Origin: Alteromonadaceae bacterium M269
Lineage (GTDB): Bacteria; Pseudomonadota; Gammaproteobacteria; Enterobacterales; Alteromonadaceae
Direction: 5' to 3'
Assembly: GCA_004353515.1 (NCBI GenBank)
Contig: SMNZ01000005.1
Location: forward strand, 492,108-556,107
Length of the DNA: 64,000 nt
Shown here: piece after piece, positions 28,344 through 38,676 of the stretch
Layout of the letters: each line of letters begins with the position of its first letter
How positions within the stretch are numbered: the stretch's first letter is position 1
Notes under the pieces: generated by a model
The model's database searches: none
What the model saw: the letters and a program-made list of their open reading frames with translations, nothing else
What the model was told of the DNA's origin: nothing
Program-made: the position numbers and the translations under genes

Positions 28344-30911
28344 TTAGAAAGTGATTCCTACTTTTCCGTAAACGAAACGACCAGTAAAGCCGAATGGTGA
28401 AAAACCAGAGTAAGCGAATAATCTGGAAAACGTTGTTACGTCTGTAACGTTTTCGCGAGTTGGATCAGGGTAAACATCAAACAGATTATTAGCACCTAAA
28501 GTTAAAGTAACCTTGTCTGTTAACTTGTAACCTACATCTAAATCAGTGGTCCACTTAGGATCAAGCACTTCGTTACGCTCGGGGCTTGTTGAAGGGTCGA
28601 CTGTCTCGCCAAAGCGTGTAAAGCGCAAGGTCGTGTTTAGTTTTCCTAATGTCCATATGGCGCCTAGGTTAACTTTGTTATCTGGAGAGCTGACTTCAAA
28701 GCGTCTTAACTCGTTACCAGAAAATAGATTGTTTTGATCAAAGCCTGCACCCTGTAAAACGGCTGGTGGATCGATAATGTCAGTCACTTCGTTGTCGTTG
28801 AAATTCAAACCGGCGTTTAGCGCTAAACTTCCGTATTTATCTAAATCCATATTGTAGGTAGAGACAATATCAACACCTTTAGTTTCGCTGTCTATAGCAT
28901 TGAGGAAGAATCTAGCGCGATTAGCCCCGGTGCCTTCGAGTAGTTGAGCAACGGCATCACCAGAAAGATTATTGGAGAGGACGATACGGTCATCTATCTC
29001 GATGTTGTAATAATCTACAGTTAGATTAAATGCATCGATTGGGCTCCAAGTAAAACCTAGGCTATAGCTGACTGAATCCTCCGCATCTAGTCCTGGAGAA
29101 CCTAAGGCAATGGCGACGTCGCTACTTGGAGCAAAAGTCCCTGTTTCTGTTGGGACTGCATCGACAAAAACAGTCGCAATTGATGTAAAGAATTGCTGTT
29201 GTAGTGAAGGCGCTCTAAACCCGGTCGATACCGAACCTCTGATAGCGAAGTCATCAGTAAGCGTAATTCTATTGGCAATTTTGCCGTTAATGGTTGTCCC
29301 AAAATCTGAGTAGTTTTCGTAACGTGCTGCAACGGTTAGGTTCCAGATGTCTGTGACATCAGCTTCAAGGTCGATATAAGCACTGATGTTGTTACGGCTG
29401 TTATCTCCAGCAGAAGCGGGCGTGAACCCAGGAAATACCTGAGAACCTGGCGCTCCAAACGGTCCGTTGACCGGATCAGTCGGTTGACCTCCTGGTCCGA
29501 ACGTCCCACGTTCAAATGATGCAGGTTCCCCTGCTTCTATTTCATAGCCTTCTCTTCGATACTCGAGTCCTATTGCGACGTTTAAACCACTGGCTAAGCC
29601 ACTGACATCAAACTCTCGACTAATATCTGCATTGAGTGTGAGTTGGTCGTAAGTCAATGTACCTGCATCAAACTCGGTTTGGCTTGTTGGGCCTAACGAA
29701 GTATTTAAGCTGTTTGATACGCCGAAGTTGAACTCATCTTCACCAAACACGGCAGAGACATCGTAATTCCACTCGCCGATGTCACCTCGAACACCAGCAG
29801 CTATAGAGAAGTCGTTGATATCCGAGGTAATAAGAGGCAAAAAACCATCTGGGAATATATCGATAATGTTGCGACTGTCTTGGGCTCTTCGATAAAAGCC
29901 GCCACTTTCACCTTCTCGACCGCTATAAGAAGCAAATGAATAGAGCTCGGCATTATCTTTGATGTAGTATCCTGCATTAACGAAAACGGCGATATCTTCT
30001 ACTTCACCATTACCAAAGTTATGGTTGTAGCGATTAAAGGTGAGTTCTCTTGGATCTAAACTCCCGTCTGGGAGCCTTGCATAGTTCTCTCTTTGGTCGT
30101 AATCCGCCCTATTACTTGCACTGCGATCTCTAAACTCCGCAGAAACATTAATAAAGCCTTTGTCGCCCAGCGCAAAGCCCGCATTTCCTCGCAATGTTAC
30201 TGTTTGTCCATCAGTGAGACTTCGATCAGAACCTTCGGTAAATACCAAGTTGCCATCATCTCCAACAGACACAGATTCTAGCTGTGGTACACCGTCCAAT
30301 GTTGTGACGTTGGCGCCGTAAGTTACGGAAGCAGAGCCACCACTGTCAGCATCCTTAAGTACGATATTGATCACACCGGCAATAGCATCCGAACCGTATT
30401 GTGCTGCAGCGCCGTCGCGCAGAACTTCAATTCGCTTAATTGCATTTGCTGGAATCGCGTTGAGGTCAACTGCTGATGAACCACGGCCTGTGGAGCCATT
30501 TAAGTTAAGCAAGGCATTGCTGTGCCTTCTCTTGCCATTGACCAAGACTAATGTGTGGTCGGGGGCCAACCCTCTGAGCTGAGCTGGCCTAACGTGGTCA
30601 GTACCATCGGTAATAGAGGGTTGTGGGAAGTTAAAGCTTGGGAGTAGTGTGTTAAGTATCTGGTTAGTTTCCGTCAATCCAGTCGCAGCTAAGGCATCAG
30701 CTGAAATAACATCTATGGGTACAGGGCTGTCGGCGACCGTTCGTCCTTGCCTACGAGAACCAATCACGCTGATTTTTTCGACCGCATCCTCTGATGCACG
30801 GGTATCTTCTTGAGCGTTTGATGGCGCAGAAAGCATAAACAGAGGAGTTGCGAAGATTGCGAGTGCAATTTTGGAAAGTGGTAACTGAGGAGAAGTGGGT
30901 ATTGTATTCAT
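28344..30911 (-). CDS. TonB-dependent outer-membrane receptor
   Basis: 855 residues: signal peptide (about 1-33, ending SNA), TonB-box-like EKISVIGSR, a plug domain (about 60-180, with LRGLAPDHTLVLVNGKRRH and VLRDGAAAQYGSDAIAGVINI) and a 22-strand-type barrel ending in the C-terminal strand GRFVYGKVGITF. The plug sequence is of the large Xanthomonas/Alteromonas receptor group often used for nutrients other than siderophores; the substrate is not deducible. It stands alone with no TonB system or periplasmic binding protein next to it. Confidence 0.9.
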   Translation of the reverse strand: MNTIPTSPQLPLSKIALAIFATPLFMLSAPSNAQEDTRASEDAVEKISVIGSRRQGRTVADSPVPIDVISADALAATGLTETNQILNTLLPSFNFPQPSITDGTDHVRPAQLRGLAPDHTLVLVNGKRRHSNALLNLNGSTGRGSSAVDLNAIPANAIKRIEVLRDGAAAQYGSDAIAGVINIVLKDADSGGSASVTYGANVTTLDGVPQLESVSVGDDGNLVFTEGSDRSLTDGQTVTLRGNAGFALGDKGFINVSAEFRDRSASNRADYDQRENYARLPDGSLDPRELTFNRYNHNFGNGEVEDIAVFVNAGYYIKDNAELYSFASYSGREGESGGFYRRAQDSRNIIDIFPDGFLPLITSDINDFSIAAGVRGDIGEWNYDVSAVFGEDEFNFGVSNSLNTSLGPTSQTEFDAGTLTYDQLTLNADISREFDVSGLASGLNVAIGLEYRREGYEIEAGEPASFERGTFGPGGQPTDPVNGPFGAPGSQVFPGFTPASAGDNSRNNISAYIDLEADVTDIWNLTVAARYENYSDFGTTINGKIANRITLTDDFAIRGSVSTGFRAPSLQQQFFTSIATVFVDAVPTETGTFAPSSDVAIALGSPGLDAEDSVSYSLGFTWSPIDAFNLTVDYYNIEIDDRIVLSNNLSGDAVAQLLEGTGANRARFFLNAIDSETKGVDIVSTYNMDLDKYGSLALNAGLNFNDNEVTDIIDPPAVLQGAGFDQNNLFSGNELRRFEVSSPDNKVNLGAIWTLGKLNTTLRFTRFGETVDPSTSPERNEVLDPKWTTDLDVGYKLTDKVTLTLGANNLFDVYPDPTRENVTDVTTFSRLFAYSGFSPFGFTGRFVYGKVGITF

Positions 30912-30944
30912 TATGAGTAGATTCCTATCCTTTTATATCATATT

Positions 30945-30959
30945 TATAATGACATTATA
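30945..30959. promoter_or_regulatory. 15-bp palindrome upstream of the TonB-dependent receptor
   Basis: TATAATGACATTATA is a perfect 7-1-7 inverted repeat centred about 41 bp before the receptor start codon. It may be an operator overlapping the promoter. The 7-1-7 form recalls Fur-family sites, but the half-site differs from the Fur consensus. Confidence 0.35.
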
Positions 30960-31050
30960 TCGGTGAAATATATACTCAAGTTTGACGTGAGCCCCTTTCC
31001 CTCATTGGGCTTAGATTAATATTTTTTCGATGGCGCATGCAGTTTGTAGA

Positions 31051-31782
31051 TCACCAACTGATAGGCTTACCATCCCAATCTAAGTAGTGAGGGCTTGTTT
31101 CCTTATCAACGCTTGAAATTAAATTGAGTAATCGGTTCACAGTAAACTCTGTAGTGAACAACTTTTCAGGCTTTACGTTCGCTTGGAAAGGTTTAGATAA
31201 TGCGGTGTCTACGGTTCCCGGGTGGTAACAAATGAGAGTCGTGTTTGGCAATCGCCTTTTATATTCAACGGCTGCTGTTTTTACCAACATATTCAGCGCT
31301 GCTTTGGATGCTCTGTAACCGTACCAGCCGCCTAATTCGTTATCTGAAATACTACCAACTCGTGCACTTAATAATGTGATTGTCGCCCCCGATTTATCTA
31401 TTACTTGAGGTAAGTTACGAAGCCAGATGGCCGGTAAAATACTGTTTATCATGAAATACTCTGATAGTTGCGTCGTGTTGATGTCCTCAAGTCTTTTTTC
31501 TGGGTTTAAGCTGGGCTCAGAGGATCGGTGCAGAATGCCGCTACAACATATGACTGTTGAAAATGTAAGAGATTGGCTTTTTAGTTCGTCAACAAAGGCT
31601 TCAACGGCAGATTCATCTGCTGTGTTAAGTGCCGTATGGCATTGACTGTTTAAGACGACTGTTGATTGCGTTCTGGCAACAGAGTATACCCGTTCATAAG
31701 ATTGACTGGCACAGAGTTGCTTGACCACTTCCTGGCCTATGCCTCCGTTGGCTCCAATGACTAATGCCTGGTTTGGGTTCAT
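31051..31782 (-). CDS. Short-chain dehydrogenase (C-factor-like)
   Basis: 243 residues. The N-terminal NAD(P) loop is VIGANGGIGQEV and the catalytic YxxxK is present in YGYRASKAALNMLVK with an upstream Ser (LLSARVGS), so it should be an active oxidoreductase, unlike the other SDR in this window. The order of motifs resembles CsgA/C-factor-type SDRs. AAGGAA before the ATG supports the start. Monocistronic as far as can be seen. Confidence 0.85.
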   Translation of the reverse strand: MNPNQALVIGANGGIGQEVVKQLCASQSYERVYSVARTQSTVVLNSQCHTALNTADESAVEAFVDELKSQSLTFSTVICCSGILHRSSEPSLNPEKRLEDINTTQLSEYFMINSILPAIWLRNLPQVIDKSGATITLLSARVGSISDNELGGWYGYRASKAALNMLVKTAAVEYKRRLPNTTLICYHPGTVDTALSKPFQANVKPEKLFTTEFTVNRLLNLISSVDKETSPHYLDWDGKPISW

Positions 31783-32156
31783 TTTCTTTCCTTTTAGCGC
31801 GTATATGTGGGTAAAGTGTCGCTATTTCGGCACAAATGTTATTTAACAGTGATAATTTACGTTTAAAGCTGTGAAACGGATGTTTTAGAATCCAGCCTTT
31901 TTTGAGTTCAAGGTCTATTGACCTAGTGTAGTTGGATGACTTTTCTTTTTACCTTCAACCTGTTTCCCAACAGTATTCGTAATAGAGTTAAGTGCTTGCT
32001 AACCCTGAAAAGCATATAAAACTTGCTAGTAAAGAGTGTTGAACTCATAATTTAATAGGATGTGTTGAACCCTTTTCTATAGTTCTGGGCTCACACTATT
32101 TTGATTAATACCGATAACGGTAGAGTCGATTGCTTCAAAAAGAACATTAGATTGGT
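31783..32156. other. 374-bp divergent intergenic region, SDR / HDOD
   Basis: No ORF supported. A small hairpin (AGGTC 31911-31915 with GACCT 31920-31924) and a direct repeat of GTTGAAC are present. Promoters for both flanking genes are expected here but not resolved. Confidence 0.35.
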
Positions 32157-33323
32157 ATGACAGATAAGACGCCTGACATTATTGAAGATATTCAACATCG
32201 TTTTTATAACTTGTTGATTGGCCTGGAGATGGCGCAGGAAGCCGCTGGCGTTGAAGACGAGAAGAAGGTTAAGTTCGAGCAAACCGAGCAGTCTAATGCT
32301 CGTCGGCAGTTGTTGCGTGTTGAAAAAATAGCAATGCGCGACAAAGATCTAAATGAGAGATCGGAAGCCAGCTATATAGAATCCATTCGCCAAAAAGTAC
32401 ATGACGAGCTTATTGTCAGGCTTGAAGAACAGCTAACTGATACTGACCATTTGTACGATAAAGTTCTAGGCATTCATGAGCAGTTACCTGAAGTACTTGA
32501 TATTTTGTCTGTCAGGGCTGCATCAACCTCTCGAATTGAAGCCGTTATCATGAATATTCCTTGGCTGCAGGCTGACCTATTGAAAATGGTTAACATGCCT
32601 AAATACCGTAAAACGGATAAGCGCGGCAAGGTAATGAATATTGATAATCTGCGTGTTGCACTAAACTTTTTAGGTGTGGAAAACCTAAAAATGGTTGTGC
32701 CTTCATTGGCGCTAAGGCGCTGGATACCGCAAATTACTGACCCTTATCCAGAGATAAAAACGCGTTTGTGGGAACAAGCGATCGGCAGCTCAATGTCGTG
32801 CAAAAGAATTGCTGAAGTTAGCGAAGTTAATGCCAGTCATGCATTCACTTTAGGGATGTTGCACGAAGTTGGAACCATAGTTGTCACCAAGCTCTATTTC
32901 CGCTTATTCGACCAAGTTTTACAGGATGCTTTGACAGAAGCACACGAAGAAAAGCTCAAAGATGAGCATGCAGCACTAACAAAAATCACTCCAGACGGAG
33001 ATTTTTTACAAAAAATATTGCGTAAATATTCATTGTCGGTGAGCTATAAAATCATCAAAAAAATGGAGCTAAAGCGCGTATTTATTACTCCGGCGATGGA
33101 AGAGTTCACCACCAAAGTCCCATTGAAGGATATGTCGCCGATAGGGAAAGTTTTAGCGCAAGGCGACGCTTACAATAAATACCGCATGTTAAAGCAATAT
33201 AAACTCATTCAAATGGACGAAGCAAAGGAGTACCTAAGGCAGTTCAAGTACCCTAATGGTGCTCTCGCTACCTTAAAAGCCACCGACCTCAGAAGGCTCA
33301 GTTTGAGTTTTGATGAGGAATAG
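32157..33323 (+). CDS. HDOD-domain signalling protein
   Basis: 388 residues. An N-terminal charged helical segment (about 1-110) precedes an HDOD domain (about 110-320), recognised from PEVLDILSVRAAS, DNLRVALNFLGVENLKMVVPSLAL and SHAFTLGMLHEVGTIVV. HDOD proteins lack phosphodiesterase residues and act as regulators in motility, biofilm or stress signalling. No associated output domain is seen, and the target is unknown. A hairpin at 33367-33390 lies downstream. Confidence 0.85.
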   Translation: MTDKTPDIIEDIQHRFYNLLIGLEMAQEAAGVEDEKKVKFEQTEQSNARRQLLRVEKIAMRDKDLNERSEASYIESIRQKVHDELIVRLEEQLTDTDHLYDKVLGIHEQLPEVLDILSVRAASTSRIEAVIMNIPWLQADLLKMVNMPKYRKTDKRGKVMNIDNLRVALNFLGVENLKMVVPSLALRRWIPQITDPYPEIKTRLWEQAIGSSMSCKRIAEVSEVNASHAFTLGMLHEVGTIVVTKLYFRLFDQVLQDALTEAHEEKLKDEHAALTKITPDGDFLQKILRKYSLSVSYKIIKKMELKRVFITPAMEEFTTKVPLKDMSPIGKVLAQGDAYNKYRMLKQYKLIQMDEAKEYLRQFKYPNGALATLKATDLRRLSLSFDEE

Positions 33324-33366
33324 ATCCTCATTGGTGAATCTGAGTTTCTGGAATCTCATTGCGAGG

Positions 33367-33390
33367 CCCTGTTCAATAAATTGAATAGGG
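33367..33390 (+). terminator. Likely terminator hairpin after the HDOD gene
   Basis: CCCTGTTCAAT (33367-33377) pairs with ATTGAATAGGG (33380-33390) with one G-T wobble. The following T run is poor (TTGTCAT), so termination strength is uncertain. Confidence 0.5.
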
Positions 33391-33403
33391 TTGTCATAAT
33401 CGT

Positions 33404-33442
33404 CTTGTATAGGTGTTCACATTATATGAATTACTATGCACC
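33404..33442 (+). promoter_or_regulatory. Tandem ARG-box-like ArgR operator before astC/argD
   Basis: Two 18-bp sites resemble the ARG box: TGTAT-AGGT-GTTCA (33406-33419) and TGAAT-TACT-ATGCA (33427-33440). Their cores start exactly 21 bp apart, the 18+3 bp spacing of paired ARG boxes. They lie about 125-160 bp before the start codon of astC/argD. No argR gene is in the window; the match was made by eye. Confidence 0.55.
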
Positions 33443-33565
33443 CCTTTAAAATTAACCTCTTCAGACCTGTTCCACTAAGCAAGACATCGCGTTAAATCTC
33501 TGAAATAATGCACACCATATTGTGTTATAAAATGCTCCTGAAATGAGAGCTAATCGGAGAAATAA

Positions 33566-34771
<1,206 letters not shown>

Positions 34772-34813
34772 TTTAATCGTCCAAACATTTGCTCTTTGCA
34801 ATGCTCGTTATAG

Positions 34814-34846
34814 TGAACTAGCCCTTTGGGGTTAGTTCATTTTATT
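34814..34846 (+). terminator. Terminator or attenuator between astC and astA
   Basis: TGAACTAGCCC (34814-34824) pairs with GGGTTAGTTCA (34829-34839) through 11 bp with one G-T wobble, followed by TTTTATT. This is a convincing intrinsic terminator inside the locus, 42 bp after the astC stop. Confidence 0.8.
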
Positions 34847-34888
34847 CGTTGCGCAGAGCGATAAACTCATCTCATAGGAGTAAGCGAT

Positions 34889-35923
34889 ATGAAAATTATA
34901 CGCCCAATCCAACAAGCTGATTTTGCTTCATTACAGGATATTGCCGTTGAATCAGGCATTGGTTTTACATCGTTACCTGTTAATGATGAATTGTTACAGC
35001 AAAAAATTACCAATTCAGAACGCGCATTTGGCGAAGAGGTAGATAAGCCAGGTGATCAGAGTTACCTGTTCGTTATGCAGGACACCGACACTGGTGAAGT
35101 TGTAGGCACCAGTGGAATAGAAGCGGCTTTAGGCATTAATGAACCGAATTATCATTACCACTTGGGCAAGGTCGTGCATGCCTCAAGGGAGCTAGGTGTA
35201 TACAACACAGTAGAAATCTTAACTCTCTGTAATGATTACACTGGTGTTTCTGAAATTTGTACCTTGTTCTTGAGAGAATCAGCTCGAGAAGGTCGAAATG
35301 GTCGTCTTCTATCGAAATTCAGGTTTTTGTTCTTAGCTGAACACAGTCATCGTTTTGCGGATCGTATCATTGCTGAAATGCGCGGTGTTAGCTGTGAAGA
35401 GGGGAAATCTCCATTCTGGCAGTGGCTACAAGATCACTTCTTCTCTTTGGATTTTCCGACAGCAGATTATTTGACAGGTATAGGGCAAAAGGTGTTTATC
35501 GCTGAATTAATGCCTAAGTACCCTATTTACGTCAATCTATTGAGTAAAGCTGCACAAAACGCTATTGGCAAAGTACACGAGAAAACAAAACCTGCATTGC
35601 AGCTATTGGAGTCTGAAGGCTTTAGCCAAAGAGGTTATGTCGATATTTTCGACGCCGGACCAACAGTAGAAGCGAATCTCAAACACATCAAAACGGCTAG
35701 TGCGAGTCGAAAAATGCCTATTGTTATAGGTGATGTTGACAGTGAAAAAGCGGTAGAGAGTTTTATTATCAACACAAAAGTAGCTGGGTTTAGAGCGGTA
35801 TGCGCAAACCTTGTCGTCGACGAATCTAGGCAAAGTGCAGTGGTTTCAAGCGAAGTGGCTTCAGCACTAAATATTAATGAGGGTGATGAAATCCGCTTTG
35901 CACCCAGTTCTTTCAAAGGTTAA
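34889..35923 (+). CDS. astA: Arginine N-succinyltransferase
   Basis: First step of the AST pathway: arginine plus succinyl-CoA to N2-succinylarginine. The 344 residues have the standard AstA length, and the opening [29 protein letters not shown] is characteristic, followed by [19 protein letters not shown] and the [19 protein letters not shown] segment. AGGAG 8 bases upstream supports the ATG. It is followed by astD after 2 bp, so the two are coupled. Confidence 0.95.
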   Translation: MKIIRPIQQADFASLQDIAVESGIGFTSLPVNDELLQQKITNSERAFGEEVDKPGDQSYLFVMQDTDTGEVVGTSGIEAALGINEPNYHYHLGKVVHASRELGVYNTVEILTLCNDYTGVSEICTLFLRESAREGRNGRLLSKFRFLFLAEHSHRFADRIIAEMRGVSCEEGKSPFWQWLQDHFFSLDFPTADYLTGIGQKVFIAELMPKYPIYVNLLSKAAQNAIGKVHEKTKPALQLLESEGFSQRGYVDIFDAGPTVEANLKHIKTASASRKMPIVIGDVDSEKAVESFIINTKVAGFRAVCANLVVDESRQSAVVSSEVASALNINEGDEIRFAPSSFKG

Positions 35924-35925
35924 AC

Positions 35926-37392
35926 ATGGCAACACATTTCATCAATGGTAATTGGGTCGAGGGGCTAGGCCACTCAATTGAGTCGATAGACCCAGCAAAG
36001 AAAGAGACAATTTGGCAAGGAACTTCTGCTGACACTCAACAAGTGAGCAACGCGATTGCGGCAGCGAGAAGTGCCTTTGTTGATTGGAGTGCAAAAACAT
36101 TCGAAGAGCGCTTCGAGTTTATAAAACGTTACGCTGACTTACTTGCTGAAAACAAACAAAGTTTAGCGCTCGATATTGCCAGAGAAACTGGTAAACCCCT
36201 GTGGGAAACTGCAACAGAAGTTGCTGCTATGATAGGTAAAGTCGGGCTTTCAGAAAAAGCTTATCATCAGCGTACGGGCACAGTTGAAAATCCTATGCCG
36301 GTAGGTAAGGCATTTATCAGACATAAGCCTCACGGTGTTGTTGCCGTTTTCGGTCCTTATAATTTCCCAGGACATTTACCTAATGGGCATATCGTTCCAG
36401 CTTTAATGGCGGGTAACACTCTTGTCTTTAAGCCGAGTGATTTAACTCCTTTAGTTGCTGAGCGTATGGTGAAGTTATGGGAGGAGGCTGGTCTGCCTTC
36501 AGGTGTTCTTAATTTGGTTCAAGGCCAAGTTGAGACAGGTAAAGCCCTAGCGAGCCATAGTGATATTGATGGCCTATTCTTTACTGGTAGCTCACGTACT
36601 GGAAAAATTCTACACGAGCAGTTCGCAGGACACCCTGGAAAGATTTTGGCGTTAGAGATGGGTGGTAACAACCCGCTTATCGTTAAAGATGTTAAGAATG
36701 TCGATGCGGCTGTACATGATATTATTCAATCGGCATTTATTACGACAGGGCAGCGTTGTACCTGTGCTCGCCGCCTCTTCATTCAAAATGGAAGCGAAGG
36801 TGATGCATTACTTTCTCGCCTAATTGAAGTTACTAATCAAATCCGTGTTGGCCATTACGATGATGAAGATGCGCCGTTTATGGGAGCTATGATCTCTGGT
36901 CACGCCGCAAAGTTAATGGTGACGGCACAACAGCAGCTTGTTGATATGGGCGCAGAGTCCTTGGTTGAGTTGCAGCACACTGATGTTGAGTCTGGCTTCG
37001 TAACACCGGGCATCATGGATGTGACAGCTATCGTTAAGCAAATGCCAGACGAAGAACACTTTGGACCCCTGTTAAAAGTGGTTCGTTACGACGACTTTGA
37101 TGATGCAATTGCAATGGCTAACAACACTGCGTTTGGATTGTCGGCAGGCTTATTAGCTGATAGCGAAGAAGATTACAGCTACTTCCTACAACGCATTCGT
37201 GCAGGTATCGTCAACTGGAATAGGCCAATTACCGGAGCAAGTGGTGCTGCGCCATTTGGTGGTATCGGTGAGAGTGGTAACCATAGAGCGAGTGCATACT
37301 ATGCTGCGGACTACTGCGCATACCCTGTTGCTTCAGTCGAAGTCGATGAAGTAGTTATGCCAGCAACGTTAAGTCCAGGACTTAAGTTTTAA
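35926..37392 (+). CDS. astD: Succinylglutamate-semialdehyde dehydrogenase
   Basis: Aldehyde dehydrogenase of 488 residues that oxidises N-succinylglutamate semialdehyde with NAD in arginine/ornithine catabolism. It has [27 protein letters not shown], the general-base Glu in [10 protein letters not shown], the catalytic Cys in [12 protein letters not shown] and the C-terminal [25 protein letters not shown] typical of AstD. The pathway genes astB and astE are not in the window. A terminator follows. Confidence 0.95.
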   Translation: MATHFINGNWVEGLGHSIESIDPAKKETIWQGTSADTQQVSNAIAAARSAFVDWSAKTFEERFEFIKRYADLLAENKQSLALDIARETGKPLWETATEVAAMIGKVGLSEKAYHQRTGTVENPMPVGKAFIRHKPHGVVAVFGPYNFPGHLPNGHIVPALMAGNTLVFKPSDLTPLVAERMVKLWEEAGLPSGVLNLVQGQVETGKALASHSDIDGLFFTGSSRTGKILHEQFAGHPGKILALEMGGNNPLIVKDVKNVDAAVHDIIQSAFITTGQRCTCARRLFIQNGSEGDALLSRLIEVTNQIRVGHYDDEDAPFMGAMISGHAAKLMVTAQQQLVDMGAESLVELQHTDVESGFVTPGIMDVTAIVKQMPDEEHFGPLLKVVRYDDFDDAIAMANNTAFGLSAGLLADSEEDYSYFLQRIRAGIVNWNRPITGASGAAPFGGIGESGNHRASAYYAADYCAYPVASVEVDEVVMPATLSPGLKF

Positions 37393-37405
37393 GTTGGATA
37401 AAGGC

Positions 37406-37437
37406 CAGGTGAGTCACTTGAACTCACCTGACTTTTT
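37406..37437. terminator. Terminator after astD
   Basis: Perfect 9-bp stem CAGGTGAGT (37406-37414) / ACTCACCTG (37422-37430) with a 7-nt loop, then ACTTTTT. Strong for astD. It lies 7 bp from the convergent kynU stop, so it could also stop that transcript, but less strongly. Confidence 0.88.
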
Positions 37438-37443
37438 AGCCAG

Positions 37444-38676
37444 CTAAGTGACCTTAGCCTTCATATTGTATTGAGGCTTAAGGAATTCCTCGCTTTCAAT
37501 TACCTCCGACAAATACCCGACCGCATTCCAGATATCTTTGTATGATGTGTACAAAGGGGTAAAGCCTAAACGTAAAATGTTGGGTGCTCTAAAATCTGCA
37601 ATAACACCTTTTTCAATGAGAGCCTGACAAATAGCATAAGCATTGTCATGCGAGTAAGCTAACTGGCTACCTCTGTCGTTTCCTTTTCTGGTTGAGCATA
37701 GCTTCAGGCTTTTTAAAGTAGGGCGTTCATCCACTAATTGCATAAATAAATCTGCTAACTCAATAGATTTGGCTCTGACTTGCCCCATGTCGACATCATT
37801 CCATACATCTAATGCCGCATCCATAGCGCTCATAGCTAAAATACTGGGTGTACCAACTAAGTATTGATGAATACTTTCGGCAGCTTGATAGTCGGGATTG
37901 AAAGTGAAAGGTTGGCTATGCCCCATCCACCCATTGAGAGGTTGTCTGGTCGATTGGTGACGCTTAGCGACATACAAAAAAGCTGGCGAGCCTGGGCCTC
38001 CATTTAGGTATTTATAACCGCACCCCACGGCGAAGTCGGCATTGCATTTATCGAGTTCAACAGGCAAAGCACCTGCTGAGTGTGCGAGATCCCAAACAAC
38101 GATTATTCCCTTCTCGTGAGCTAGTGACGTCAGGTGTTGCATATCAAGCAACGAGCCCGTTCTAAAATTAACCTGGGTAAGCATCAGAACCGCTACGCTC
38201 TCATCTAAAGAGGAGGCTATTTCTTCTTCACTCACCGTTCTCAACTGGCACCTTTGAGTTGACAGTAAATCACTTAACCCTTGTACCATATACAGGTCGG
38301 TGGGGAAGTTGTCTTCTGTTGATAATACAACCGAACGTTCGCTGTTAAGTTGTAAAGCACTACATAAGACTTTGAATAAATTAACAGAGATGGAATCACA
38401 ACAAATGACTTGCCCGGGGCCTGCCCCAATAAGTGGAGCAATCTTTTCTCCAACAGTTTGAGGTAGATCTATCCAGTTGTGTTGATTCCAACTTTTGATG
38501 AGATCTCTACCCCATTGTTGTTCAACAACGTCATTGATTCTTGATTTAACAGCTTTAGGAAGAGCACCTAAAGAATTCCCATCTAAATAAATGGTATTTT
38601 CGTCGAGTGAAAACAATTCACGTTTTTTCGCTAAAGGATCATTGGCGTCTAATACTTCAATGTCAGCAAATTTCAT
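37444..38676 (-). CDS. kynU: Kynureninase
   Basis: PLP enzyme that cleaves L-kynurenine to anthranilate and alanine. At 410 residues it is the expected length. Visible blocks: YLDGNSLGALPK, the STEDNFPTDLYM region, VWDLAHSAGALPVEL, and the PLP-lysine segment GCGYKYLNGGPGSPAFLYV. The start overlaps the stop of the upstream hydrolase gene (ATGA), so the two genes form a coupled pair that covers the second and third steps of tryptophan-to-anthranilate degradation. Tryptophan 2,3-dioxygenase is not in the window. Confidence 0.94.
   Translation of the reverse strand: MKFADIEVLDANDPLAKKRELFSLDENTIYLDGNSLGALPKAVKSRINDVVEQQWGRDLIKSWNQHNWIDLPQTVGEKIAPLIGAGPGQVICCDSISVNLFKVLCSALQLNSERSVVLSTEDNFPTDLYMVQGLSDLLSTQRCQLRTVSEEEIASSLDESVAVLMLTQVNFRTGSLLDMQHLTSLAHEKGIIVVWDLAHSAGALPVELDKCNADFAVGCGYKYLNGGPGSPAFLYVAKRHQSTRQPLNGWMGHSQPFTFNPDYQAAESIHQYLVGTPSILAMSAMDAALDVWNDVDMGQVRAKSIELADLFMQLVDERPTLKSLKLCSTRKGNDRGSQLAYSHDNAYAICQALIEKGVIADFRAPNILRLGFTPLYTSYKDIWNAVGYLSEVIESEEFLKPQYNMKAKVT

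Noticed and set aside
30945..30959. Fur box upstream of the TonB-dependent receptor
   Set aside because: The 7-1-7 symmetry fits but the half-site does not match GATAAT-type Fur half-sites; kept only as an unnamed palindrome.
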